DNA from: Nageia nagi | Taxonomy: Eukaryota; Pinophyta | Length of the DNA: 64,000 bases | Reading direction: 5' to 3' | Assembly (NCBI GenBank): GCA_050084985.1 | Contig: JBITNC010000002.1 | Span: 32,178,001-32,242,000, forward strand | In this document: in pieces, positions 1 to 11,049 of the stretch | How the letters are laid out: each line of letters opens with the position of its first letter | Position numbering within the stretch: the stretch's first letter is position 1 | Notes under the pieces: generated by a model | Told to the model about the DNA's origin: nothing | Databases searched by the model: none | What the model saw: only the letters and a program-made list of their open reading frames with translations | Translations under genes and position numbers: made by a program

Positions 1-459
1 CACATGTCTATATACAACAGGTGACTATGAGTGATGGCTTGGCATCTCCGTGATGACTTATAGTGCACCATTAATCAGTTAGTTATAAGATAGCATTATT
101 TGATTCTCTTATTTGAATATATGATGCATCTAACTGATTTTGTTCATGAGTTGCTTGTAGCATGCAGGATCTTCTTCAGAAATGCAGGTTACTCACCTTG
201 TGAAAGCAAGCTCATGGAGACTCACATGTCAGCTTAAAGTTGATCGACTACTATGTACAGTGAAACCAGTTGTGGTTAATGATTGTATTGTAAACCATTT
301 TGTCAAATGGTAATGTAGTGAGTCTCATACTAGTTCTCAAAAAGATTCTCAAATATGTAAATGTTATCATCTCCACTTGTATCTCTATGGAGGAGAACTC
401 TCTCTTACTCTCTCTCTTCTTTCTTCTACGCTCTATCCCAATATTGCATTAAGGGGGAG

Positions 460-980
460 TGTTAGAATTTGTAATGAAATATTGTGAATATCTAAACTCC
501 TTGTAAGTTCAATTAATCACTTAAAGGATATGTAGATACCTTAAGGGATTAATTGAATTCTTTATTATGTGTGGACTTTGACCTAACCATGGGGTTAGTT
601 GGTAGGTTAAATTTAGGTCACACATTTATTGTAACCCTAACCTTACCCTTGGGTTAAAGGGAGGTTAGGGAGGTGCTCTCAAGCTATAAATAGAGGGCCT
701 CTCCTCTTGTAAACATATCTAAGTTTTGGAGTAAGATTACTCTACTTGGTTGTGTAGGAGAGAGCAAGAGAATAGTTGTAAGAGAGGCATAGATTGAGAA
801 TAGAGAACTAGTTGTGGATGTACTCCCAAGGAGGGAGGAACCACATTATATTGGTGTCATATTGTGTGAATGATGTTCTTAGAATTGTAGATGATGAATG
901 ATTTAGCTTCCTAGTCTTGGACCTTGAGAATTAGATCTAGGCTAATTCCATCATTAAATACTATATTTAATATTTCAACA
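460..980 (+). repeat. 3' LTR of the copia-like element
   Basis: The LTR starts TGTTAGAA and ends TTTCAACA, giving a TG...CA repeat of 521 bp with imperfect inverted termini. It contains a TATA box at 685 and a plausible R/U5 part after it. A CCTAACC...GGTTAGG imperfect palindrome sits at about 636-671. The partner LTR is not in the window, so the 3' boundary is judged from the terminal motif only. Confidence 0.65.
633..693 (+). promoter_or_regulatory. LTR core promoter with telobox and TATA box
   Basis: TATAAATAG lies at 685-693. About 45 bp upstream, at 633-640, is AACCCTAA, the telobox core known from plant promoters. The same pair recurs in the unrelated LTR of element D. Promoter role is inferred from motif and position within the LTR. 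Confidence 0.6.
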
Positions 981-3200
981 AATCCATTATTGTATTCGAA
1001 TGTTTCAATACTTAATTGATCTATCTAAACATTTGAGTACTACATTGATACATGCAAATATTCGAACACTCAAATGATGCATCCAAATACATAATTGCTT
1101 AATATATATGCTACATAGGTTAAACAATAATTCATATTTTTCTATTGAAAAATATCATATGAGGAAACAAAAAGGAGGATCATGGTACTATGTGTGGATC
1201 TTGTCATCTTATTCTTCTTGTATTTGTTTTTGCATATCATCTAAATTTGTTCATTGTAGAATCCATGTTAAGTTATGGATGATGCCTTACATGTAGGTAT
1301 GCAATCATGTCTTATGTATTTTATCATTATGTCACTTTAATTAGTTTCTTTTTATTTTAATGATCTCATTAGGAGTTGATACTATAGCCTATCCCTTCTT
1401 TTGCGATTGTGCACTCATGGGCATTGTGGGGTAGGACAACAATCACTCATCTCCTAACCATCATATGTTATGTCACTCTTTGTCTATACATTTTTCATCA
1501 TGATCTCACCAATTACATTTATCATTTAATTAGTATCACTATTTGTCCTCCTTTAGGGTTGAACATTGGAAATTATCTCTCAATTATACAAAAAAGCAAG
1601 AATAATCCTGAACATGCTTGGAAGTTGATCCCTTATGTACCTAAATGAACCAAGACATCTTCTCTTCCAATATTTTTTTATGATTCATCAATAACATCAT
1701 TGTATGTCCATTTGTTTCTCTTTTTATCTATTACCATTCATGGATATTGATAAGGATGGAACCACTTGGGTCACAGCCACATCGTGTTGCCTTACATCAT
1801 GATCATAGGTTTTTACTATCATGGTTTCTGAGGGATATCCTTATGTTTTAGATGATTTCATGATATGTTTATATGACCTTAAATGATGTATTTTTTTGTT
1901 AATTAGCATTTTTGGCCACTTTCATATATTATGTTTTTATTTATCCTCATCTTTCATTTGGTTTCATATCATTATAGTGTTTTTCAATCATTAGTCTCTC
2001 TATTGTCTATTCCCATTTCAAATGTTTTTTCCATTTTGACTATTGTTTTCTCATGTTCATTATTTAACCTAGTGTGGCACCTTGATAGACATGCATATTT
2101 TGCTATCATTTCTTCACCCACTTCTTGAAATTTATATTGTATCATTATTTATATCATTTTAATTCATCCCATTTAGCTTCTCTTGATTTTAAAGTCATTT
2201 GTTACCTTTTTCATTTCAAGGAAAAAGGTCCTAAATTTTTTCCCTTGTAAAAGTTGCCTTTCATTTCCATATTTTAAACCTATTAAACAATGTTTGATTT
2301 TTGTATCATATTTTTTTAGCATATCTTCAATATACAAAAGTTCATCATACTAAGTTTCAAGTCTAGAACTCATTGTTTGACACCTTTTCAAAAGCTAAAT
2401 CTAGGGGCACTTGTAATGACACCCTTTCAGTGATCACTTAAGGATGTCGCTATATTATAAGTTATCTTTGGTTTGGAATTCATATATCTATCAAACTATC
2501 TTGATTTTTTGATCCATTTATTCTTGTGTTTAGACTGAATTACCTACAATCACATCATCAAATCTTGTTGGTTCATTGGCATGATGGTTGCTTGATGTTT
2601 CTCATCAAAGTTAACAATTTTATACTTTTTTACTTATCTAAAAATTATTAGTATTATTTTAAGATATTTTGTAATTGTATTTTAACATAAATTTATGTGA
2701 TCTCTTTTCTTATTGACATCATGTTTGACTATGTTTGTTATCATATTGATCATGGTTATTTTTGGTATTTTTACATGTACATGTAGTCACCATATTACCA
2801 TTTTTATTGTTGTTGTTTTGTCAAATTTGATTTAATTAATTTTTGAAATTTGGTTATCATTTAGCATTTATCATGATAGTAAATCCATGAACTTTACATA
2901 TTATTACATGGTTAACTTTTTTTTATCCATCACTCTTTATTATCTTGCTTGTTACGTTATGATCAAGTTTTATTGCAATCCTTGTTAGCAATCTTTTTTT
3001 ATCAATTTTTATTTTTATCCTAATGTTTGTAATATCCCTTTTTTATCTTTTATTTATTTTTCACTTTTATCACTTTGTGATCATTTATAACCATATTTCT
3101 TATCATTATACTTTTATTGTGCCATATTGGTTTTGTAATAAACTTCATTTTGTAGTTGTATCATGTTCATTTAATAGTCATATTGTAGTCCATTGTGATC
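981..3200. other. AT-rich region without a recognisable gene
   Basis: Very AT-rich sequence with long T runs and repeated TTTATC/ATCATTT words, most strongly from 1900 to 3200. Short forward open frames here (1108-1296, 1409-1648, 1931-2128, 3023-3217) are rich in F, I, Y, H and S, as expected from translating such DNA by chance, and show no motif. A possible LTR at 2412-2908 is listed separately. Confidence 0.6.
2412..2908 (+). repeat. Possible gypsy LTR or solo LTR
   Basis: A short purine tract (CTAGGGGCA, 2401-2409) is followed by TGTAATGACACCC at 2412. A matching end, TTATTACA, occurs at 2901-2908. The TGTAAT/ATTACA ends resemble those of element E. There is no partner, no internal domain upstream and no target duplication I can show, so this is a weak call. 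Confidence 0.3.
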
Positions 3201-3631
3201 TTTTTTTTTTTCGATAAGGTTAAAAAATTTATAGTTGGTTTTAAAAAATATAGGGCCCTAAAACCTATATGTACATGAGTTTATATATATTCTATAGTAT
3301 TACATATGATTCAAAACACTATCATCTAAGATTTACCATATTTACAAAAAAATACTAGGGAAATTATCCTTCTTTTCTATTTACTAGTCACACCATCCAC
3401 ACACTAGCTACACAACAAAGCTCCGATCTAATTAAAATTTAGAATATTTCTTATTGAAATAATACTATAATAATTCAATCTCCATCTTCAAAAGACCATC
3501 TATGTTCTGAATTGGGATATCCATAGGGAATTCCTTTTGTGTAGAGGCGAACATTACCTTCTAATGATCTCTACCATGCTTTTGTTTGTTGTAACATAGA
3601 TATTGAATAACTTTCATTTCCCTACTCACTA

Positions 3632-4440
3632 GTTTGAGATTCCTCCACTCTTTTCCTCATCTACCAATTCATCCCCATTATTCAAAGTGTCTATACTTCC
3701 TATAGATTTTCTAGAATTTCATTTTTGGAATAAATATCTTAAATTTACTTGTCCCTTTAGAATCTTCATTGGATCTATCCATATTGGGATTTTCTTCTCT
3801 AGGGAAGCCTATATATATTCATTGGTAACCACATTATCCAAGTCTTGTTTAGATTTTGTAGGAAAATTACCTTCAATATCCATTTCCTTGATTACTAGAG
3901 GAGACAACAGGGTTTCTTTTAAAGAATATGGTTCCACTTCCTCCTCTTCTTCTTCAAATTCAATAATAAATTTACCTATTTTCCTTGATGTAGCTTCACT
4001 TTCTTCACCTTATAACATAGATTCCTCCAAATATAAGGAGAAAACTATCATTAGAGATGTAATTAGCTTCTCTATTGAAGGAATCCATAGTATAGAGTTA
4101 TTTCTAGATGACCCCAAGGCTACTAAAGCTTGGGGATTTGCCAAAGGAGGTTCAACAAACTATTGGAGTAGTGGACTCACCCTCCTTGCTTCAAAGTGCT
4201 TGAAATCCATTAGAATATTAATTAAAATTTGATGTAGAGGTAATACTCCCCTATTTCTTCTAATGTAAATATCCAATGAGTGGTGCAGAAAGTAGGGAGA
4301 TTTACTCTATACATACCCTTGAAATGCTTCAAAAAATAAATAGTAAGTCATGGATCTCAAAATATCTACCATCCATTATAAATAACTTTACAATTAATTC
4401 TCCACCTCATCCCAAGGGTACTAAATTGAAGTGATGGGGT
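3632..4440 (-). pseudogene. Acidic coding remnant of unknown identity, downstream of the LINE RT
   Basis: One minus-strand frame stays open for over 200 codons with only about four stops, far fewer than chance at this base composition. It includes a hydrophobic stretch, a run of glutamates (FIIEFEEEEEEVEPYS) and ends GGISN near 3632. The complementary plus strand is also open (3687-4232, 181 codons, serine-run protein), but that is what the antisense of a Glu-rich frame gives, and the LINE runs on the minus strand. I do not recognise the protein. It may be a 3' extension of the LINE or part of an older element below it. Confidence 0.35.
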
Positions 4441-5929
4441 AATCTAACTTTCTTTTTTCTAGTAGAGGCCTCACTACCTATAGAATGCTTGCACTTTAGT
4501 AACATGTGTTTGCACCTACTTGCTATGCTTTCTTCTAGAGTTAGCCATGCCTATATCCACTTCAATCAATTCATCATTGATTATGAAGTGGCACCCATAT
4601 ACCACTAATCTTACCTCATGCTATGTCTTAGCAACTTATCTTGATTATCTAGGATTATGACAATTCAATGAATTAACAAACCCCTCTATACCCCCATTAT
4701 AGAGAATTTGCTAAATAACCTAATCCTTTCTAAACCCCTCTCTAGTGGTTGGATTAAGACACTTTTGGCTCATCATTTCTTTTGCATGTAACCAAAATGT
4801 TGAATGAATATGAGTGCTTCTCCCTATTATGTGATTTCTAATATGCCATCTTGAATTTCAAATCTCATCCCTTCATCTATCCCCACTATCTATGGTAGGC
4901 ACTGGTTTGATCCATGGCATTACTATAGAGACTTATGTGTCTTTTCTTCAAATGCACTCCTTAAAACACACTATTCTCCACTCATGTGAATCATGCAAGT
5001 TGCTTTTATCCCCTCCCATCCTACCAAATTTTGAGTCCTATTGTCCATATTTACATATTAACTTCCAGTTCTCTTCCTCCATACAACAAATTTTTCCTAT
5101 CAATATTTCAACCATCATCACCTTCTCTTGGAATATTCATATATTTCTTTCCTTTCATAATTTACATAGCATATGAGAAAGTACCATATCCCATAATCTC
5201 TTTTCCTCCTTCCTCGATGCATTAGGAGGCCATTTGGATATTAATTTAGTGATATCTATCCCAAATTTGAACCTTTTTTCTCCCAAAATTCCTTTCTAGA
5301 CTTCCTAAGTAAAAGGGTAGGATTGGCATAAATGATCCATTGATTCCTCTACTTTGTAATATAAATATCATCTATTGACCAAGATTTTTCTTCTCTTCCT
5401 CAAGTTATCAATAGTTAAAATTTATTTTCTAAAGAATAACCATAGGAAGTGAGTTACCATTGGAGTAACCCCTTTAATCTAGACCTTCTTGATTGGGAAG
5501 TTGCTCTCATATGCATCCAGTAAAGCTAAGTATCCTTACTTAGTTTTGTACATGGCTCCTTTTCTTGGTTTCCATATTGGAATTTCAAGAATATTTTCTA
5601 GGAGCAAGGGTGTAGTAATCAACATATTATTGACTACTTTTGTAGCTATAGCAAGGTCATGACCTGGAAGCCATAGTATTTTTTGTGATTACTTTATATT
5701 ACTATCATCCATATAGCATTGGGATTTCCAACCAATATTATTCCTACCTCACCTAATCATGTTAGATAAGTTTGGAATCTAAATGAGAGGTTTACCACCT
5801 AGCCATTCATTTTCACAAAATTGCACATCCCTCCCATTTCTAGTGCTCTAGGAGATATTCTCCTTTAGGACATGTATGATTTTGGATATGCCTCTCTAAA
5901 AGGCTGAGTCTTACCTTCTCAAATCTATT

Positions 5930-7730
5930 TGGATGAATTTTGATCATTCTATTAGATATTTTGTTTGAAAAATTCTCACCCACTTCATTTTATCACTAAT
6001 GCACACTTTCCATGTGAGTTTACCCCTTTGTTCCATATTGAATTATTTCACACTATAGATATCAAGACCTCCATAAGACTTTGACTTACAAACCTTGGAC
6101 CATATTACTAAGGCTATAGTTTTCTTTTCCTACATGCTAGTCTAGAGGAATCTATTACATATTTGATTAATTTGCTCACATATACTTATCGAGATTTCAA
6201 ATATAAAAGCACAATATACATGCATACTCGAAAATACTAATTTAACCAATAAGCATGTTATAGATATAGATAGAGTTTCCCTTTCCATATGATAAGTTTT
6301 TTCTAAAATATCTCAATAAGAGGTAACCATAAATTCTTACCAGATGGTCCAACAAATAATGACATACTCAGATAGGTCATAGGTAGATCTTTAATATAAC
6401 AATTGAAGATACATATAATTTTTCTTTGCCTATTAAATATTGTATGGATGAAGAAAATCTTACTTTTTTCATAGTTTATCTTCTACTAAGAAGATCCTTC
6501 ATAAAGTTGAAGGACTTTCAAATATTTCCTTACTTCCACCACCAATTCCTTGCCAAAAATTATTATGTCATTGACAAATTGGCTATGGGAAGTAATAGTG
6601 GATGCATTCAAAGGTATAATCCCACATATCTTTCTCACATTTCTCCAATCCTTGATTCTTCATTTGAGGGATTCTACCATTATGATGAACAAGTATGGGA
6701 AAATTGGGTCCCCCTACCTAAACCCTCTCTTTGAGTAGAAGAAGCTCATGGCTTCTGTATTAATCAAAATCAAGAATGAAGCCATAGTTATACATTACTA
6801 AATCTAGGATCTCCAAGTTTCCAAAAATCCAAATTTCTAACAAATCCTATAAAAGAAATCAGTTTACCCTACCATATGATTTTTGCGTATCCAACTTCAA
6901 CAAGAAGGTTGCCATATTTTCTATTTGGGCTGAATATAAAAATTCATGAATCTCAATAATTCCATCCATAATGTCTACCTTGTGCCAATCCCCCTTATTT
7001 TGGAGAGATAAGGTGAGGGAGGATCATCTTTAGCCTGTTGGCCAAAGTTTTGGTGAGAATTATATATACTATATTACATAGGCTAATTAGGTAAAATTGT
7101 TTATAATCTTTGGTATCCAATACTTTTAGAATTAGTACCAAGTAAGTATATTCCAAGCCTTGAGAAGTTATTCAGAAGATTGGACCTCTATTACTACTTC
7201 AAAGAATTTTGTTCCCATAATCCCCAAATTGTTTTGAAAAAATTTAGTAGGGAATCCATCTAGTCCTAGGGATTTATTATTAGCCATGGAGAATATACTA
7301 TGCTCAATTTTTGCACTAGAGAAAGGCATTGTGAGTCTCCTATTTTTCTCATATAATACAAACTTTAGAATGTACTCTAGAATTTCTCCCACCCAGGTAT
7401 TATCCAATTCTTCTTCCATGGATAAGAGTTGATGAAATAATCTGATTCCTATTTATTAATTTCTCTAATATCTTGAGTGAGCTCTTCTTGATCATTTTTA
7501 AATTCCTAAATTCTATTCTTTTCTTTATGCTTAAAGGTTTTCATTTTAAAAAACTTTGTGTTATGATCACCTTCTTGAAGCCATGTAATACTTAATTTCT
7601 TCCTATATTTGGTTTCTTCTCTCACCAAAGTATTATGTAAATCACATAATACTTCCTTTTCCTCACATTTTAGCTCTTTTGATAACCCCATACTTTCCAT
7701 TTTTATCCCAATTTCTTTAATTCTTACTTT
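5930..7730 (-). pseudogene. LINE reverse transcriptase (ORF2), broken
   Basis: Recognisable minus-strand blocks in order: ITWLQEGDHNTKFF at 7506-7700 (pre-RT region), FSMANNKSLGLDGFPTKFF at 7168-7419 (the K.PG.DG.. RT motif, with P changed to L), FPYLFIIMVESLK near 6640-6700, QFVNDIIIFGK at 6549-6581 and WSKVCKSKSYGGLDI near 6050-6110 (post-RT region). The catalytic motif is FVND where LINEs have FADD, so one of the two aspartates is replaced by asparagine. Stops and shifts separate the blocks. It was the target-primed reverse transcriptase of the LINE; it is dead. Confidence 0.75.
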
Positions 7731-7829
7731 TAGTATTTCCTTCTTTTCTTTAACTCTACTAAATACCTATCAATTATAGATTTTGATTTATTTCTTCACA
7801 TGCAGTAGTTTCTTTTCCCCCATAAATAT

Positions 7830-8200
7830 TTTTATCTTGTATATTGGTAGGCTCCACCATTGCCTTTTTCTTTCTTCTAACTTTGGGTGAATCAACCATA
7901 TATTTTCAAATTGAAAAGGGTGATTTTTTTTAGAGAAATATTTAATATCAAGGAGGAGAGAATTATGATATGACTCATCCTATGCCATATCCTATAGTTG
8001 GTAGTTCAAGGAATTTGTGTATCCATTCTTGATAGACTAATATTCTATCCAATTTGAACATAATTAATTTCCCCTTCTTGTCTATTTTTCCAAGTGTACT
8101 TAGTTCCATGGATTATTAGGTTTGACATTGCTATGTTACATAGGAAATTCCTTAGATCTTTCATCTTTGATAGTTGGGGCCATCTAATGTGCCCCTTGAT
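7830..8200 (-). pseudogene. LINE endonuclease, C-terminal part
   Basis: Minus-strand reading gives the block LIIHGTKYTWKNRQEG around 8071-8120, then KLDRILVYQEW and later PFQFENIWLIHP. These match the end of the apurinic-type endonuclease of plant L1 ORF2 (the G..FTW.N.R.G and LDR.L motifs, then the PFRFE.MW.HP block before RT). The domain nicks target DNA to prime reverse transcription. At least one frameshift is needed to follow it, and the first half with the catalytic residues is missing. Confidence 0.65.
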
Positions 8201-8327
8201 TTCTCCTCTTCGCATAATGGGGAATTGAAGTCTAGTTGAGAGCCAACTTTCATCTTTCTTTTCTTTGAGGATTTCTTCTAGTTCTCTTCATAGCCTCCTT
8301 ATTTTGAGTAATTTATTTGATACATAG

Positions 8328-9228
8328 TGTAGACATCCAAAAATGACCCTTATTTTGATAGATGGAATAAGGATGAAAAATTAAAATATTATTATAAAGC
8401 TTGTAATAAAATGCCAATTACTAGCATTTTAATCCAAATATTGATGACTCAAGCCAGATGCTAGCATCTAATACCTAAATGTTGATGACTCTATGATCGG
8501 CAAAATAAAAATAAAAATAAAAATTGCAAGCTTCTAAAGTGACTTGGATAAAAAGTTATGAAGCACAAATGAATCAACATCCCTCTTGCGTGCCCAAGCT
8601 TATGATCATCTCCATGAAAAAGATGGATAATCTTTTTAATCTAGATTTTTTTCTCCAAAATAGCAATTTTATCAGTTTCCTCACTCTATATTTATATAAC
8701 CTTCAATATTGAAGTAAGGGAACCAATTTCAAAGTAAAGTTACTATATAAAATCTATCCATAAACTTAGTGAGTTAAGTGTATTATGTTTTAATGCTTTT
8801 ACATGTTCATTTTGTTTTAAATATTATGTTTTCTTTTATGAAATGAATAGGTATATTTGATGTATTTTTATTTGCATGTGTGCAAGATCCATAGGTGTTG
8901 AACAATGAAGCTATTAAGTACATTCATACAAAGAATAATAAAGGAAATTAAAGACTATTTGTAGGTTTCAAAAGACAAAATAAAAAATTTATAGAAATAG
9001 TCACAAAAATGCCAATGATTGGGGTTAGATGATAGCAATCATTACCAATCATCAAATGAATGGATATTAGAAATTATATAAATAGACACAAAGGTCCAAA
9101 AACTATTTTGTAAAAGTGCTTATGCTAAGGCATAATGAATCTAGAGATTTGATACTGTACAATTAAGATCTATCCAAAAGTAAAAAAGAATATATTTGTC
9201 TTAATATTTCTTATATTGTTTACCAACA
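8328..9228 (+). repeat. 5' LTR of A1
   Basis: Starts TGTAGACATCCAAAAATGAC, matching the start of the A2 LTR (TGTAAACACCTAAAAATGTC, minus strand at 50171). An imperfect 45-bp duplication with the word GTTGATGACTC lies at about 8415-8500. A TATATAAATAG box is at 9075-9085. The end is set at an ACCAACA near 9228; the following bases (TTTTTGGGTATGACATTCTAG) may be the primer binding site but do not clearly match a tRNA end, so the 3' boundary is approximate. Confidence 0.6.
9075..9085 (+). promoter_or_regulatory. TATA box of the A1 LTR
   Basis: TATATAAATAG about 150 bp before the presumed LTR end, the expected position for the U3/R boundary. Motif-based call. Confidence 0.5.
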
Positions 9229-11049
9229 AGGTTACTTTTTGGGTATGACATTCTAGTGTTAGAAGGAGGGTCCCTCACATGTAGACAATTATAGTAATAA
9301 AAGGTAATAGGTTTTTCATATTTTTATGATTATTTTTGTATTCTATGTCTTGTGGTATTGAGTCTGAATGTGTTTTATTTTTGTATTTTTCTAGGTTAGA
9401 GTTACAAAATTGATAGCAATTAGATATTGAATTTTGGTGATTGGATTAGGATTCCAATGATTGCCTTGGAATACCAATGATTGAAGATAGAGGTGGAATG
9501 TTTTTATTCTCATTGATACAACAAGCACAATGTAAGAACTAAAGATGGGAATTAGGAATGAACCTTTTATTTTTGATTTATTTTCTTAGAATGCATGTAA
9601 GGAAGGGTAGTTGATATTAATATTAAAAATGCATTATTTTTGATATCCTTGTTGTTTACTCTCAATAGTTTAATTTACTTATTTATTGGCTAGGGATCGT
9701 ACAAAACAAAATGTTTCACCTAGTAATTTTTCTATTTCATCCACTTATGCTCTCCCTTTGCATTGAAAAGTGATATGAGGTGACCAAAATGGATTGGATA
9801 GAAAAAGAGTAAATGGATCTTTTCTTTTTGCACATAATAATATTAATTTGGTGAATAAATGTACACTAAGTTACTTCTAGACTTGGAAGGGGTAAGTAAC
9901 TATCATTAAACTTGGAATGAACCTAAGGTGAATGAATTGAGTTTAAGTTAGAGTAAGATACATTGAATTGGTTAATGAATTTGGTGGTTGCATTCAAACA
10001 TAATAAATCTTTACTCATATGCCCTTACCACATCAATAGGTGATAAAGGAATTATGACTTATAAAGAGGAAAATAACCCTTACATTAATACTCTTACATT
10101 TTTTCCCTTACCATGCAATGAGGTGATTGAAGGTGATTGTGACTCGTAATGAGGGTGAATGAACTTACACTAAAAAGAAATTTACTCACATTAAAGGCTT
10201 CTTACTTATCTTCCCTTACCATGATGAGAGGTGATAAAGGTATTGTAACTATAAGAGGTAATAACTTACACTAATAAATACCATATTACTTCTTTAGAAG
10301 GGTTAATGAGCCTCATTAAAAGGAAATAATCTTGTAGGTATCTAGATCAAGTTACATCTAATTAAAACATTATTTGAATTACATTAAATATTTTTAACAA
10401 TGGACATGTAATATTGGGAGGGTAGTAAATTTGCATCCATAAGTACTTTATTTTAGTTAAATGCACATTCATAAGGCTTGGTAAAATGAACATCAATGAG
10501 TTGGAGGTCATTACCAACCATTGATTCTTATTTTCTTATGCTCCCATTGATAAAATACAATGAGCCTTAGAGTTAAAATCTAGATTTGAATACCAAGTTC
10601 ATAGGTTAAAAGTTATTACTTTCCATTGAATGAATTTAAAAAAGGGGCTATACTTGGATTTAATCATCAAGGTAGTTCTCAATGGCATTCCTTGAATCCC
10701 ATTGCACTAAGAGGACCACTTTAAGTACCAACCCATAACTTAGACATTGATAGCCTAGTAAGATTACCAACTTACCTTGATTAAATATTTGATTAGATAA
10801 AACATTCTAAAAAAAACTAAAAATATTTAAATATACAATTCACATCACTCATATTAAAAATATTAATTGAATATTCTAAAAAGATAGAAAAAAATAATCA
10901 CATCGAAAAGGTAAGTATTCATGTAGGTTGTTTGTGCATTTAGTTATTTTCTTGTAAATATAAAATCAAAATATAAAATAAAATTTATATGATTGATGTT
11001 TTCTTTCTTTTAGTTTGTCTAAAAATAAAAAATGAGAAATAAAGAGAAA
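9229..11049 (+). other. Long untranslated leader of A1 with degenerate repeats
   Basis: No frame is open over more than a few dozen codons. Between about 10020 and 10260 the word CCCTTACCA...GAGGTGATTGAAGG, followed by a TGTGACT-like word, recurs three times (near 10021, 10102 and 10211). The same unit, in recognisable form, occurs in the leader of A2 (plus-strand view near 63795 and 63871). A 1.8-kb leader before gag fits Tat/Ogre-type giant gypsy elements. Confidence 0.55.

Larger units (their letters stand above)
1..980 (+). mobile_element. 3' end of an LTR retrotransposon, probably Ty1/copia
   Basis: A purine tract (AAGGGGGAG, 451-459) lies directly before a TGTTAGAA start at 460, the classic polypurine tract plus LTR start seen in plant copia elements. 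Bases 1-450 should be the end of the internal region, but I cannot recognise RNase H or any other protein there; all three forward frames are broken. The pyrimidine-rich stretch at 395-435 looks like untranslated sequence. The superfamily call rests on the tract and LTR ends alone. The 5' part lies outside the window, and the bases after 980 (AATCC) could be one half of a target duplication. Confidence 0.6.
3201..8327 (-). mobile_element. Decayed L1-type LINE
   Basis: On the minus strand the order is endonuclease C-terminal part (about 8200-7830), reverse transcriptase (about 7730-5930), degenerate 3' sequence and a run of eleven A residues at the 3' end (T run, 3201-3211 on the plus strand). 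That is the order of a plant L1 non-LTR element. All frames are broken by stops and shifts. The 5' side ends at 8327, where a gypsy LTR begins, so the upstream endonuclease and ORF1 are either lost or displaced by that insertion. No target duplication could be shown. Confidence 0.75.

Noticed and set aside
633-671. Interstitial telomere tract
   Set aside because: Only one or two CCCTAA words, not an array.
1108-3217. Four short forward open frames of 60-80 codons
   Set aside because: Composition is that of translated AT-rich DNA, there is no motif, no conserved start context and no neighbour to support them.
3687-4232. 181-codon plus-strand frame with a serine run
   Set aside because: It is antisense to a Glu-rich minus-strand frame in the LINE orientation, and a GAA/GAG run reads as TTC/CTC or TCC/TCT serine codons on the other strand. 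Kept only as an open question.
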